64,000 nucleotides of DNA from Talinum fruticosum (Eukaryota > Streptophyta > Magnoliopsida > Caryophyllales > Talinaceae): contig JAITYX010000049.1 in assembly GCA_021018815.1 (NCBI GenBank), forward strand, positions 3,534,001 to 3,598,000. The letters run 5' to 3'. Under the pieces are notes generated by a model. The model was not told the DNA's origin, searched no databases, and worked only from the letters and a program-made list of their open reading frames with translations. The position numbers and the translations under genes are program-made. The number at the start of each line of letters is the position of its first letter. Within the stretch, counting starts at the first letter, position 1. Below, in pieces: positions 1-12,240 of this stretch.

Positions 1-680
1 GTAAATCGAGAATAATCATCAATAACTACAAATATATATGATTTACCTCCGAGACTCTTAATAGAGATTTCACCACATAAGTCCATATGCAGTAGCTCGA
101 AGCACTTTGGATGTGGAAGCTGTCTTGCAGAGATTTGAATGAAGATCGACTTGTTTCCCTCGGTGCATGCTTCACAAACTTTATCTTTCTTAAAAATACC
201 GTTAGGTAAACCCCTAACTAGACCATGAGATGCCAACTTTTGGATAGTATACATCCTAATATGGCCTAATCTACGATGCCAAGACCATGATTCATCATGA
301 AGAGATGCTTTTAAGTAAGACAAATTCGACTAGGGTCGAGAAGAGGAATGATATAGGTGTTACCTGATCTCTTACCGAAAGCTTGGTCTCTTTGGTATTG
401 ACATCGAAATGTAGCGGTTGGTGCGAGTGAATCTTACCTCTTGACCTTTATCACATAGTTGAGAGATGTTGAGCGGATTGTACTTTAATCCTTTGACAAG
501 ATAGGCTGGGTGACCAGATTGCTTCCTTTTCCAATCTTGCCTATCCCTACTATCTTGCCTTTGCTATCATCTCCAAATGTGACCTTTCCTCCTTTATGTT
601 TTTCCAACCCGGAAAAGAGTCCTACATCTCTGACATATGGCGGGAACATCCCTTTGTCAAGGTACCAGTGTCCTTTTGAT
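1..680 (-). pseudogene. pol: Copia pol fragment: protease, gag-pre-integrase and start of integrase
   Basis: Minus-strand translation in changing frames gives a protease-like segment near 630-680 (WYLD followed by KGCSRHM, so the usual D-S-G catalytic triplet reads D-K-G). A gag-pre-integrase segment lies around 130-310 with WHRRLGH and CEAC, meaning the HHCC zinc-binding residues are partly kept. The integrase start (GKSYIFVVIDDYSRF type) is at 1-60. Frames shift several times, so no single reading frame joins the domains. The remainder of integrase, RT and RNase H would lie left of the window. The copy is non-functional. Confidence 0.75.
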
Positions 681-2518
681 CTTTTCGAGTGACCTGCAAA
701 GCAGAGAAAATCTAACCCTTCTCACTTCCTCTAACGAACCCAGTAACATTCTTTCTTGTGGTCCTTTTACGAGGAAGAAGGTTTTTCGGAACCCAGATTT
801 GAATGACTTTGGGTTTAGTCGATTCTGAGCCTTCCTTGCGAGAAGCTGAGTCTGTGTCTCTTTCTTTTTAAAAACCTTTCCTTTTGAAATAGGAGAAAAT
901 GGTTTCTTTTTGTAAACAATTCTGGGCTTAGTCCTCCCTTCATTTACGTGAATGGGACCATGCTCGGCATTCCTGAACTTTATAGTTACGGAATCCTTTT
1001 GGATAACTCCGAGTAGGAATTGGATAACTCCTCTTTTTTGTAACCAAGACCTTCTTTTCGAAAGGAGACACATTGTGATCCTAAGAGCATGTTAAGGTTT
1101 TTCTTTCCTTGAGTAAATTTTAAAACTAGATCTTGAGACTCAATGAGCTTACGCTTAAGTTGCTCATTTTCTTTCTGAGTAACTCGGACTCGGTCTCATT
1201 AAATTGAGCACTAGTCTTGAGTTCTCCGAGTGTAAGTCTCGGTTTTCCAATTTATTTTTAAAGATATGCTCTCGGAAGAAATGGACTCAAGTTGTTCTTT
1301 GAATCGAGAAGAGTCGAAATTGGACTTTTCTTCCAAAGTGAAAATGTATTTAGCTAGATCGACTTTGGAAAATTTGAGAAAGTATTCAATTACCTCTTGA
1401 GGATTAATTTCCTCATTGTCCGAGTCCGAGTCGACTCTCTTTCAGCTTCCGAGTCGGAGATTGCCATCGAGACACTTTGAGTCATCCGAGTCCTCATCAT
1501 CTTCGATGAGTCCTCATCGCTCCATGTTGCCATCATAGCCTTCTTCTTCTTTCCGTCCCCTTTTCTTTTCGGACGAGTCTTTGACTATGCGGTCTTTGCT
1601 TGCTACACTCAAAATATCAAGAATTCTTAGGTAAAGATAACTTTGAAGAAGAAGAATACTTACCTTTTTGTCCCTCTTGTCTTTCTTGTAGAATTCTTCC
1701 TTTGGCCATTTATCCCATCTTTTGTGCTTCATCATTCTCTTGAAGCCTCTTGCAATGAGTGCCATGGGATCGCCTTCGAGTCATAGGAGCTCAGATTTGC
1801 TTCTTTGGATTCTAAGGCTTTTAGTGCTAAGTTCCTTTTGGTACTGCCCTCAAGCATCCTCCTCTTCTAGATGGATTTCGTGAGTGAGAAGCATTCCGAT
1901 GAGCTCGTCCGGCTTTAAGAGCGAGAGGTTATGAGCTTCCTCTATGGTGGTCACCTTGGGACCCCATCTTCTCTTGGGTAGATTTACGAGTATCTTTCTG
2001 CACATTTCCTCGTGTGAAATCTTCTTACCCGAGGATTTGAGATTGTTGGTAATCTCGAGTAAATCGAATGAACATTTGAGTGATGTTCTCTTTTGGCTCC
2101 ATCTTGAAAAGCTCATCTTTGTGAAGATACTGGCTTACTTCGCTTGTCTCACCTGGCTAGTGCCTTCGTAAGTATTGACAAGAGTGTCCCACACTTCTTT
2201 GCTTGAGTCACGAGCGGACACTCGGTTGTATTCTTACGAGCTAATGGCGCACATCAGAATGTTCATTGCCTTGAAGTTCTTCCTGAACTTCTACGCCGCC
2301 TGGGAGTAAATTCGGCCTTTGTCTTTGGAATGATTACGAATTCCTCTGTCTTCATTGGAATGTAGTTTCCTTGTTGTATGATTTCCCATACATCTTCACC
2401 ATGATCCATGATGAAACATTCCATAAGTTTCTTCCGAGTGCACGAAGTTTGATCCTTTGAATGTTGGTGACCTCTTGGAAGATCTTCCATCGTCGAAATC
2501 TCCATTGTTCTTAGCCAT
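681..2518 (-). pseudogene. gag: Copia gag (UBN2-type) pseudogene of E1
   Basis: Gag forms the retrotransposon particle. The start codon is kept (ATG complement at 2516-2518, protein beginning MAKNNG). It is followed by the conserved GNYIPMK block (near 2360), a UBN2 core with the FDLLEITNNLKSSGKKISHEEMC-type helix region (1850-2116) and KRRWGPKVT. The CCHC knuckle region near 1570-1620 reads DILSVASKDRIVKDSS, so its cysteines are lost, apparently through frameshift. The long coiled-coil tail (AKYIFTLEEKSN type) and the basic linker to protease follow at about 660-1400. Multiple frameshifts and stops break it. Family assignment rests on the other, better preserved copies here. Confidence 0.75.
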
Positions 2519-2564
2519 TTGATCTTTAGAGCTTTGGATGGTTAGATCCTTTGTGAAAGGCTAG

Positions 2565-2575
2565 GCTCGATACCA
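2565..2575 (-). other. Primer-binding site of E1
   Basis: The minus strand reads TGGTATCGAGC two bases inside the LTR. This resembles the initiator methionine tRNA type PBS (TGGTATCAGAGC) with one base missing. The same 11-mer is found at the same place in the other copies at 20890, 33754 and 47647. Confidence 0.75.
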
Positions 2576-2577
2576 AT

Positions 2578-3735
2578 TAAAGGTTTGCTCGGGGAGAGTC
2601 CGAGTCACCCTAGAGGGGGTGAATAGGGTGATGCAAGTTTTCCTAGAAACTTTAGCTCTTTTGCCAAAGACAAGACAGAGAGAGGTTACGAATCAACGGC
2701 AAAATCGAAAGCTATGGAATCGGAAAAGTTGTCAAGGGTAAAGAAGCGGATTAGCGAAGCTTTGAGACAATACGAGTTTAGAATGAACTCGGAAAGAAAA
2801 CACTTAGAGATTACGTGGAAACCCTCCTGGGGTAGAAAACCACGGACCGTGCTAATCCAAGCACGAAGTCAAATCCACTATTTTGAGTCCACAAAATACC
2901 GTGAGCTGGCGAACTCGAGTTGCTCCGTTAGACAACTCTTTACAAGTTTTCCTATACTCGAAATTCCCTTATCGATCTAGTACTTCCTAGCTGAGATAAC
3001 CCTTACGGCTAAGGACAACTAAGCTGAGTTAACCTTTACTGACTTAGTCAAGGGACCTTACAGAGAAAGTAAGAAAGTGTTTGTAACTAGGTACAAGACC
3101 TTACAACTCGAAAGTAATGAATTACGAGAATAGGAGTTGTAAGTAGAAGATTGAGAATAAATACAATGACTTTGCTCAAGTCCGTGTATTAACAATAAGT
3201 TTGGCAATCTTCAAGTCTTGTGAGGTGGCTTCTATTTATAGATGACCAGGCGATGTAGCCGTTATCTTCATCTGCTGACCGAGAGTCCTTTGTGACCGTT
3301 GACAAGGACTTTACGAGTCTCTCGAAAGTATCCGTTGTGATATGAGCGTTGGACAACGGTTTAACTCTCTTGGAAGTCCCAAAACCATTGGCGGTGTCTT
3401 GAAGGATAAGGTGGAAACCACCGTTAAGCTTGGCGTTTCAGTTTTCTAGATTTGGAAACGAGATAGCCACGACACAATTTTCTACAGCCGAGACGAGACA
3501 AGATGAAAAGTCATGTCTGCTTTGGTGATTTGATGTTTTGAAGCCGATTACTTTTGTATTTCGAAAAACATATCCTCATTTGAATAACCTACAAAAGTAA
3601 ATCAATTTTGGTTCTCAAAGTATAAAATACTTTGGTCCAAGATTAGACACGAGATAATAAAATAATTAAGATACATAAACAACTAATTATCCGAGTCGGA
3701 AAAGGAATGGAATTTTACGAGGTACATATTTTTGT
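2578..3735 (-). repeat. 5' LTR of E1, truncated
   Basis: The sequence starts TAAAGGTTTGCTC (a decayed TGAAGG terminus) directly after the PBS and carries the family hallmark CACCCTAGAGGGGGTGAATAGGGTG. It includes the TATA-like stretch TATTTATA (minus strand) near 3234. Similarity to the intact LTR at 35885-37470 fades after the GGAATTTT block near 3720, about 400 bp short of the normal end. Confidence 0.7.
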
Positions 3736-6700
3736 ATTTCATACTACGATACTTCACAATGCCTTAATATTTAACTCATTAACATATCTACTCTAATTGA
3801 ATTCTTTTTGCTTAGATACTTCATTATCCGAACATATGCTCCGAGTAATGCTATGTTTTGAACTCTATTTTCAGTATCTCAAAGTCACTCTTACTCCGAG
3901 AACATGACTTGCTATTCTAATCATTAGGAATGAAAGCTTATGTAATGTACTAACAAGTTTTCATCATATGTATTCTTTAGAAACTCCTATCTAAGTTTTC
4001 ATTTTGTTTTGATTGACTCGAAAGCGCCTTACATCTTTGTCACTGGTGTTTCGAGTTACTCGGACATCACTAAGAACCATCGGGTGATTAAATAATTTCT
4101 CTAACACACTTTGTCTAAGCACCGACTTTGTATTTGAACGCAAAAAAGAAGAGTTACAACGTTAATTCTTTATTATGAATCGGTTTACTTCCTTAGAATT
4201 TGAAGGTTTGCTCTTGGTGAATCTTAGCCAACCTACAGGGGGTGAATAGGGTGATGAGGAAATTTTAACAATAAATGGAGGATTAAAGTTTGAAACAAAC
4301 GTTGAATCTATCCGAGTTTAGATTGCCCTCGGAAAAGTGTTAACTCATAATTACATGGAAACCCTCCTGGCGCAGAACACCACGATCGGTGCTAATCCAA
4401 GCACCAAGTCAAATCCATTATTTTGAATCCATAGAATACGATAGATCGACTCAACCGAATTGCTCCCTTAGACAATTCCTTACAAAGTTTTCCTAGACTC
4501 GAAGTTCCCTTATCCGATCTAGTATTTCCTAACCGAGACAACCTTTACAGCTAGGGATAACCGAGCTGAGTTAACCCTTATAGCTCGGTCAAGGGACCTT
4601 ACTCGAAAGTAAGAGAGAAAGCTTATGATCGATTACAAGACTTTACAACTCGGAAAAATATTAAGTATAAACTCGAGTTGTAAGATGAAGATTGAAGGAG
4701 TATTATACAAAGAAATATAATTTCAGCAATGGGTTCAACAATCTTCAAGTCTTGTCAAGTGGCTTTTATTTATAGGTGACCAGGCAGATTAGCCGTTATG
4801 ACTATCTTCGATTAGAAGTCCTCTCGTGACCATTGTAACGGTTCTTCGAATCGCTCGAAAAGATCCGTTGAGATATGAACGTGGTGCAACGGCTCCCGAC
4901 TCCTTAGGATGTCCCAATCCAATGGTGGTGTCCGAAAAGTAGGGTGGAAACCACCGTTGAGCTTAGCGTTGAAGAATTCCAGTTTTGGAATAAGACAACC
5001 CTAACACGATATCTAGGCCTTGGTCAAAAGTAAAAAGCATTGTCTGCTGGTGATTGACGACTTAAACCCAGCTAATTTTATAATTCAAAAATAGGATAAC
5101 CTCGCTTAAATAACCTACAAAAGTAAACCAATTTTGGTTCTCAAAGTATAAAATACTTTGGTCCAAGATTAGACACGGATAGAAAATTTAACTAAGATAA
5201 TTAAGTGCATCATTATCCGAGTCGGCGAAGAATGGAATTTTCTTAGTCTAATATTTATTATACTCAAATTCCATCGAGTCGATCCGGAGAAAGATGAAGT
5301 CGGACGAGAGAATATCGAGTATGAGTACTTGATCTAGACAAATATAGTTCGAGCAAACCATGCTAACTTAGAGAGTTGAAATAACGCTGTAATTCTCTTG
5401 AACTTAGAATATAAAGTTAGACCTGAGTTTGAAAGTGTTAGTGAGATTGTTTGAACATGTGATAAGTCCGAGTGTTGTCCGAGTTACTCGGAACCATCGA
5501 GTGTGAATTAATAAGCAAGAGTATGCTTTTAAGTCGGTTAGAAACGAATGAAAACATATGCAATAGTATCCGAAACACTTAGAAAAGTTTCTATTTCACT
5601 TAGAATAGTTTCTAGAGTACTCATAATGACTTGTAATCAAAACTTAGAATAGATGAAGTTTGTACCTTATTCTTAAGTAGTACTTAGAATGATATACATG
5701 CAAAGTCCGAGTCTTCGAATGATTTGACCGGAACAAGTTGCTATACTCGATATTTTACTCTCTCTAACTTGATCGGCTTAGGATTGAATCAAGATGGAAT
5801 TTGAGTATATTGAATATTAGACTTAGAAAATTCCATTCTTTTAGGTCAAAGATAATTAAGCATTCAATTACTCGGATTTAATTATTATATGTGCCTAATC
5901 TTCGACTAAAGTATTGTTATACTTTGAGAACCTATGTGGTTTCTTTTGAAGGTTATTCAAACGAGGCTAATCTATTTTTGAATTACAAAACAAACTGGCG
6001 TCTAGCCATTAACCACTAGTAGGCAAGTTTTGGCTACTTCGGACAAGACTCGGATACCATGTCGGGGTTGTTTGTTTCCAAAGCTGGAAAATTCCAATGC
6101 TAGGCCTAATGGTTGTTTCCATCATAGTTTTCGAGTCACCACCATGTGATTGGACCATCTTTTGGAGCCAAGAGCCATTGCACAATGATCACATCCCAAC
6201 AAATCTTTTTAGAGTGACTCGTAATAGCCGTTATAACAACTAGTGAAGACTTCAGTCCAGAAACAAGCCTCAACGGTCGCTCCGCTTAAGTGTCGATAAA
6301 TAGAAGCCACTTTGCAAGACATAAAGGTGGCCGGAATTATTGTTGAACCTATTATTAGATTCATTCTTACTCAATCTTCTACTTACAACTCCAATTCTGT
6401 ATTTAATATTCTCTAAGTTGTAAAGAAAGTCTTGTAATCAATTACATACTTCTCTTACTTTCTTAGTCGGTTCCTTGACCGAGTTATAAGGGTTAACTCA
6501 ACTCGGTTGTCCCCGATTGTAAAGGTTACCTCGGTCTTGAAGTACTAGATTAGATAAGGGAACCTATGAGTCTAGGAAAACATTGTAAGGAATCGTTTAA
6601 GGGAGTAATTCTGGTTGAGTCGAGTCGTTTGTGTTTTGTGGATTCAATATAGTGGATTTGACTTAGTGCTTTGACTAGCACTTTCCGTAGTTTTCCGCCT

Positions 6701-6856
6701 CGGAGGGTTTCTACGTATATCCGTGTGATTGCCTTTCCGAGTCCATTCTAGACTCGGAATATGCTTTAGTTTGTATTGGTGCAAAAGTTGTTTATTTTTC
6801 TTCATCACCCTATTCACCCCCTAGGGTGACTTAGGCTCTCCAAGAGCAAACCTTCA
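3736..6856 (+). repeat. Plus-strand copia LTR (II), interrupted by a solo LTR
   Basis: The block 5717-6856 aligns by eye with the 3' three quarters of the plus-strand LTR at 19399-20887 and ends GAGCAAACCTTCA at 6856. The block from about 3980 to 4200 aligns with its first quarter. The two are separated by the insertion at 4201-5716. No PBS follows 6856, so this is a solo LTR or the 3' LTR of a truncated element. The segment 3736-3980 is too diverged to place; the left boundary is therefore approximate. Confidence 0.65.
4201..5716 (-). repeat. Solo copia LTR (III), minus strand, nested in LTR II
   Basis: It begins TGAAGGTTTGCTC at 4201 and ends GAGTCTTC at 5716, 1516 bp long with its final A apparently lost. 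It is flanked by GAATT (4196-4200) and GAATG (5717-5721), a 4-of-5 match to a target-site duplication. No PBS, coding region or PPT lies beside it. This fits a full insertion later reduced to one LTR by LTR-LTR recombination. Confidence 0.75.
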
Positions 6857-7165
6857 AACGCCGTAGACATAGACAAAATATGGATTGTTCTCCGAATTTG
6901 TGGTTGTATACTCAATGACAATCTCCTGAAAGTTGTTAACAACATCACGATATTGTTGACTCTGCCTATAGCTATAAACCCACACTCGATCCGTACCTCA
7001 CCCCTAAACACAAGAAATAATTACCTCATATAATTCCAAAAGTACGTACTTTCATTATTAATATTACGCCAAATAATATTACATTAGCCTAAGATCCTTT
7101 TACAAGGATAGATGATCCTAAACCCATTTAAGAATAATATAAACCTGGATCTGTGCAGCAAAATT
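6857..7165. other. Unassigned AT-rich spacer
   Basis: About 310 bp separate the end of LTR II from the next recognisable LTR. There is no convincing ORF. The only structure I see is an imperfect palindrome around 7089-7120 (GATCC, TTTTACAAGGATAGAT, GATCC). It could be older host DNA or a decayed repeat. Confidence 0.5.
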
Positions 7166-8290
7166 TTATACAGAGAGAGATCATTTCAGAAAGTAAGAAT
7201 ACGTGTTTGTGACTCATTACAAGACCATACAACTCATAAAGATGTTAAGTATAGACTTGGAGTTGTAAGTAGAACATTGAATGAGAATTATACTTAGAGA
7301 CATAATTTCAGCAATAGGTTCAGCAATCTTCTTGTCTTGTGAAGTGGCTTCTATTTATAGATGATCATGCATATTAGCCGTTGTGACTATCTTCGATTAG
7401 AAGTCCTTTGTGACCGCTGCGATGGCTTTTCCGAGTGGCTCGGAAAATATCCGTTCGAGTCCGAGCAATGGGTAACGGCTCTTCACTGCTTTGGATGTCC
7501 CAATCTACTTGTGGTGTCTAAAAAGTAGGGTGGAAACCACCGTTGAGCTTAGCTTGAAGATTTCTAGTTTTGAAAGTAGACAACCACGACACGATGTCTC
7601 GGGCCTTGGTCGAAGTAGAAAAGACTTGTCTGTTAGTGATTTGACATCTTGAAGAAGGTTACTTTTGAAATTCAAAAGTAGGATAACCTTATTTGAAACC
7701 TACAAAAGTAAATCAATTTGGTTCTCAAAGTATGAAATACTTTGGTCCAAGATTAGGCACGAGATAATAATTTTAATTAAGATAATTAAGTGCATAATTA
7801 TCCGAGTCCTGAAAGAGTGGAATTTTCTGAGTCTAATATCCATTATACTCAAATTCCATCTGAGTCGATCTAGAAGTAAAACAAGTGTGATAGAGAATAT
7901 CGGAGTAATTGAACTTGATCTAGACAAGTAGAGTTCAAACGAAACATGCTAACTCGGAGGGATGAATTAATACTGTAATTCAATTAAAGTTAGATTACAA
8001 AGTCGGACCTGAGTTTATGCACGTTAGAGCAAAAGTTTGAACATGCGATATGTCCGAGTGACTCGAATTGTGTCCGAAATGATAAGCAAAAGTATGCTTT
8101 CTAAGTCGGTAAGAATCAAGTGAAAACATATGCAATAGTTTATGTAACACTCGGAAAAGATTCTAAATCACTCGAGAAAAGTTTCTAAAGCACCTAGAAT
8201 GACTTGTAATGAAAACTTACAAGAGATGAAGTCCGTACCTGATTCATTGATGGTACTCAACATGATATATCTACAAAGTTTGGGTCTTCA
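7166..8290 (-). repeat. 3' LTR (A), truncated at its left end
   Basis: From about 7187 the sequence follows the family LTR (AAAGTAAGAATA onward) and runs to the terminus GGTCTTCA at 8290. It lacks the first roughly 420 bp of a full LTR. The joint at 7166-7187 carries a second copy of an LTR motif (ATACAGAGAGAGAT, then ATTTCAG) that normally lies about 90 bp further in, so it is a rearrangement point. It shares private variants with LTR C at 17445-18987, such as GACTCATTACAAGACC and CAATCTTCTTGTC, suggesting these two once paired. Confidence 0.7.
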
Positions 8291-8594
8291 ATCTCCCCTT
8301 TTTGATGAAAGGCATTCCATACTTAGATAGAAACTTTGTTAGTGATATAGATCCGCTTTTTCATTCTTTCTCAAGAAGTAAGTGAGAGAAACGAGTGCAA
8401 AAGTGATATAAGAGATTGAAACTTAGACTCTATAAGGGCAAGTAAGCTCTGATTGCATTAGTGCAAAAAAATGAAGTATCGAGCAATGATAGATTGAGTT
8501 GTTGAATCACGAGCAAAGAAAATTACCGAGCAAGAAATTTAAACTCGAAATAATAGGAACTCGGAAAACACTCGGTAAGAAATTGATACTTCAT
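8291..8594 (-). other. PPT and 3' internal fragment beside LTR A
   Basis: The minus strand reads AAAAAGGGGAGAT immediately before the LTR, the family's polypurine tract, followed inward by the conserved block containing GGAATGCCTTTCATC. The fragment stops abruptly at 8594 where LTR B begins. It carries no coding sequence. Confidence 0.7.
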
Positions 8595-10137
8595 TGAAGG
8601 TTTGCTCTTGGAGAAACTAAGTCACCCTAGAGGGCGGGTGAATAGGGCAATGGGAAAATTTATACAAGTAATGGAAGAATAAAACTAGACAAGACTCGAG
8701 GAGAGTCCGAGTTTAGACCGAACTCGGAAAGGTAATAACTTAGAAAGTTACGTGGAACCCCGCTCGGGGCAGAAAACCACGGCCAGTGCTAATTCAAGCA
8801 CCAAGTCAAATCCACTATTTTGAATCCACAAAATACAGTAGAAAGACTCAACCAGAATTGCTCCCTTAGACAATTCCTTACAAGATTTTCCTAGACTCGA
8901 AATTGCCTTATCCGATCTAGTACTTCATAACTCGAGTAACCTTTACGAGTTAAGGAAAACCGAACTGCGTTAACCCTTACAGCTCGGTTAAGGGACCTTA
9001 CTCAGAAAGTAAGAATGAGTGATTGTAAGCTGATTACAAGACCTTACAACTCGGAAAGATATTAAGTACAAAGTTCGAGTTGTAAGTAGAAGATTCGAGT
9101 ATGAATACAATGACTTTTTCTTAAGTGCGTGTATTGACAGTTGGTTCAACAATCTTCAAGTCTTGAGAGTTGGCTTCTATTTATAGATAACCAAGCAGAT
9201 TAGCCGTTGTGACTATCTTCTAACCGGAATTCCTTTGTGACCATTGCAATGGATTTTCTAAGTCACTCGAGAAAATATCCGTTGAGGTGTGAATGTTGGG
9301 CAATGAATCTTGACCCCTTTGGAAGTCCCAATCTAGTGGTGGTGTCCGAAAAGTAGGGTGGAAACCACCGTTGAGCTTAGCGTTGCGGATTTCCACTTTT
9401 GGAAGCGGACAACCACGACACGATGTCCGGGCCTTGGTCGGAGGTGGAAAAAGCCTTGTCTGTCGATGATCCGACGTTTTGAAGTCGAGTTACTTTTGTA
9501 ATTCAAAAATATGATAGCCTCATTTGAATAACCTACAAAAGTAAATCAATTTGATTCTCAAAGTATAAAATATTTTGGTCAAAGATTAGACACGAGATAA
9601 TAATTCTAATTAAGATAATTAAGTGCATAATTATATGAGTCGAAAAGAAACGGAATTTTCTGAGTCTAATATCCATTATACTCAAATTCCATCTGAGTTA
9701 GTCTAGAAGTAAAGCAAGTCGGATAAATAACATGCGAGTGCAAAGACTTAATCTTGACTGCCGATGTTCAAACCAAGCATGCTGACTTAGAAACATGAAT
9801 TAACACGAGTAATCCAATCAAACATAGATCATGAAGTCGGACCTAAGTTTATGCAAAATAGAACAAGTGTTTGAACATGCAATATATATGAGTGTTGTAT
9901 AAGTGACTCAGAACTATGCGTGAAATGATAAATAAGAATATACTTTACGAGTCGATCGAGTCAAAAGAGAACATATGCGATAGTTTACGTAACACTCGGA
10001 AAAGATGCTATATAACTCGGAAAAGCTTATAAAACGAGATAGAATGACTTTTAATGAAAACCGTATAAGAGATGAAGTCCTATACCTGGTTCCTTGATGG
10101 AACTCATAATGATGTATATGACAAGTCCGAGTCTTCA
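8595..10137 (-). repeat. Copia LTR (B), complete, minus strand
   Basis: It begins TGAAGGTTTGCTCTTGG at 8595 and ends GAGTCTTCA at 10137 (1543 bp), with a PPT-like tract following at 10138. The base composition and landmarks are those of the family (CTATTTATAGAT TATA region near 9178, GGGTGGAAACCACCGTT). Because a PPT and 3' internal sequence follow, it is a 3' LTR rather than a solo LTR. The left flank TTCAT has no matching duplication after LTR C. Confidence 0.8.
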
Positions 10138-10700
10138 ATCTCACCCTTTTTGATGAAAGGCATTCCATACTTAGATAGAAACTTTGTTAATGATATAGAT
10201 GCGGGTTGTCATCCTTTCTCAAAGGATAAGCCGAGAAAAAAACATGATAGAATTGTGTAGAGAAAATAGAGTGAATGAAACTTATATTCTATCGGAGCAT
10301 ATAAGATGCTATTGCATAAAAAAAACTAAAGTATTAGAGCGAGAAAAGAATAAGCTGAGTATTAGAGCAATGATAGACGAGTTGTCGAATTAGAGTAGAG
10401 AAAAAAATACTGAGCAAGACATTTAAAGTTAGAAAAAATAAACTCTGAAAAAATGCTTTAAGTAGTAAACTCGAGAGATATGTGCAACTCGGAAGGCGAG
10501 ATAGCAGGATTATTAATGAAATTTCATTGTAATTTAAACTAACGAGTTTAAACAAAAGAGGGTGAGATAAACTCCCCTAAACAAGACAACAAAATTTTTC
10601 TAATTATTCTCCCCTTGCCTTTCAGCAAAAACAAAAAGACGAAGAATGTATCAAGTAGATATAGATTATATGTCCGGATGAAAAAAATTAAGCGGAAAGA
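10138..10700 (-). other. PPT and 3' untranslated internal region next to LTR B
   Basis: The complement of 10138-10150 is the polypurine tract (one base different from AAAAAGGGGAGAT). The rest parallels the 3' noncoding internal region of copy VII (26031-26410), including the block CTCCCCTAAACAAGACAAC near 10572 and TGTCCGGA near 10671. At about 10700-10740 it jumps directly to sequence that lies upstream of RT in intact copies. The post-pol ORF, RNase H and RT are thus missing. Confidence 0.65.
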
Positions 10701-12240
10701 AAAAAATTAAGATGGAGGAGATGGCGCGATCCGAGTCGAGGTCCGTAGGTTGAATTGGTTGATCTTCGAAGTACTGTTCTGATTGAGCTTGTTCATCCGA
10801 TTGAGCATCAACATTCCGAGTTGGTTCTTGAGTTGTCTCATTCTGAGTCAGGTTGTTTTGAGTGACTTTTATTTTATTCTTGATGAAGTCATTTTCATCA
10901 AGATCATCATCTCTGCTGAGCTTGAGGTCTAAGAATGTTGACTCACTTAGTTTTTCCTGTTCAATCTCATCAAAAATAAGGTGTATGCTTTCTTCCACTT
11001 TGTTAGTTCTTTTATTGAAAATACGATATGCTTTGCTATGAGATGAATAACAAAGAAAAATACCTTTATCCGACTGAGCATCAAACTTGGTGAGGTGATC
11101 CTTACCATTATTGTGAACAAAACACTTACACCCAAAGGGTTTGAAGTATGAAATGTTAGGTTTCTTCCTTTGTAGAGCTCGTATGGAGTTTTCTTTAGGA
11201 TGGGTCTAATGAGATATCTGTTCAATGTGTAGTTTGCTTGTGTTGATTGCCTCAGCCCAGAAATATTAGGGTAGATCATGTTCGATCATCATTGTCCTTC
11301 CTATTTCTTCAAGAGTCCGGTTCTTTCTCTCCGAGTACTCCATTTTGTTGAGGAGTTCTTGGCGCTGATAAATTATGGGAGATGTCATACTTATCACAAA
11401 ACATTGCAAATTCCGAGTGGTCGAACTCCCTTCTATGGTCGGTTCGCATTCTTTGGATCCGAGTCTCGGACTCAACTTGGATTTTCTGCAGAGCTTGCTT
11501 GAACTCTTTGATTGCTTCATTTTTGTGCTTAAAAAAACAAACCCAAGTAAATCGTGAGTAGTCATCAACAATCACAAGCACATATGATTTACCTCCGAGT
11601 ATCTTGATAAGGATTTCACCACATAAATCCATATGCAACATTTCAAGCACTTTGGATGTAGAAACAGTTTTCGAAATTTGAAAAATGATCTAACATGTTT
11701 CCATTCTGTGCATGCTTGACTGATTTTATCTTTCTTAAATGCATAGTTAGGCAATCCTCCCTCTAACTAAACCATGAGAAGCAAGCTTCTTCATGGTATC
11801 CATGCTAATATGACCTAATCTACGATGCCATGTCCATGAATCATCATGTAGAGATGCTTTTAAGCAAGATAAATTCTGACTTGGGTTAGAAAGAGGAATA
11901 ATGTAGGTGTTACCCGATCTCTTACCCGAGAGCTTGGTCTCCTTGGTAATATCATCAAAAATATTGCAGTTGGTCCGAGTGAATCTTACCTCTTGACCTT
12001 TGTCACATAGTTGAGAGATGCTAAGTAGATTGTACTTTAATCGCTTGATAAGGTATACTTGGGCTAACCGGATCGTTTACTTTTCCAATCTTGCCTATCC
12101 CAATTATCTTGCCTTTGCTTTCATCTCCAAATGTGACTTTTCCTCCCTTGTACTCTTCTAACTCAGAAAAGAGTCTTGGATTTCCTGACATGTGACGTGA
12201 GCATCCACTTGTCCAGTACTAATGCCCTTTTGTTCTTTTA
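10700..12240 (-). pseudogene. pol: Copia pol fragment (linker, integrase, gag-pre-integrase, protease), RT deleted
   Basis: On the minus strand the protease remnant near 12195-12240 reads WTSGCSRHMSG (catalytic Asp replaced by Thr and a stop upstream). Gag-pre-integrase follows at about 11690-11860 with CEAC altered to SQAC. The integrase core at 11309-11650 has HMDLCGE, VIVDDYSRFTWV, RTDHRREF and PRTPQQNG, i.e. recognisable catalytic surroundings. The C-terminal part (NYTLNRYLIRP, KKTPYELYKGR, ESIHLIFDE) runs on to about 10947. Frameshifts separate the pieces. The linker to RT ends at the deletion near 10720. RT and RNase H are absent, so this copy could never have moved on its own in its present form. 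Confidence 0.75.

Larger units (their letters stand above)
1..3735 (-). mobile_element. Ty1/copia SIRE-like element E1, truncated by the window edge
   Basis: This is a minus-strand LTR retrotransposon seen from its integrase leftward to its 5' LTR; the 3' half lies outside the window. Read on the minus strand the order is LTR, primer-binding site, gag, protease, gag-pre-integrase and integrase. The layout and sequence match the complete copies at 24454-35344 and 35885-49251, which is the basis for the family assignment. The LTR is clearly recognisable to about 3720-3735 and then loses similarity before its expected end, so this copy is also damaged on its right side. Confidence 0.85.

Noticed and set aside
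2565..2577. tRNA gene at primer-binding sites
   Set aside because: Only 11 bases complementary to a tRNA 3' end are present. No cloverleaf follows.
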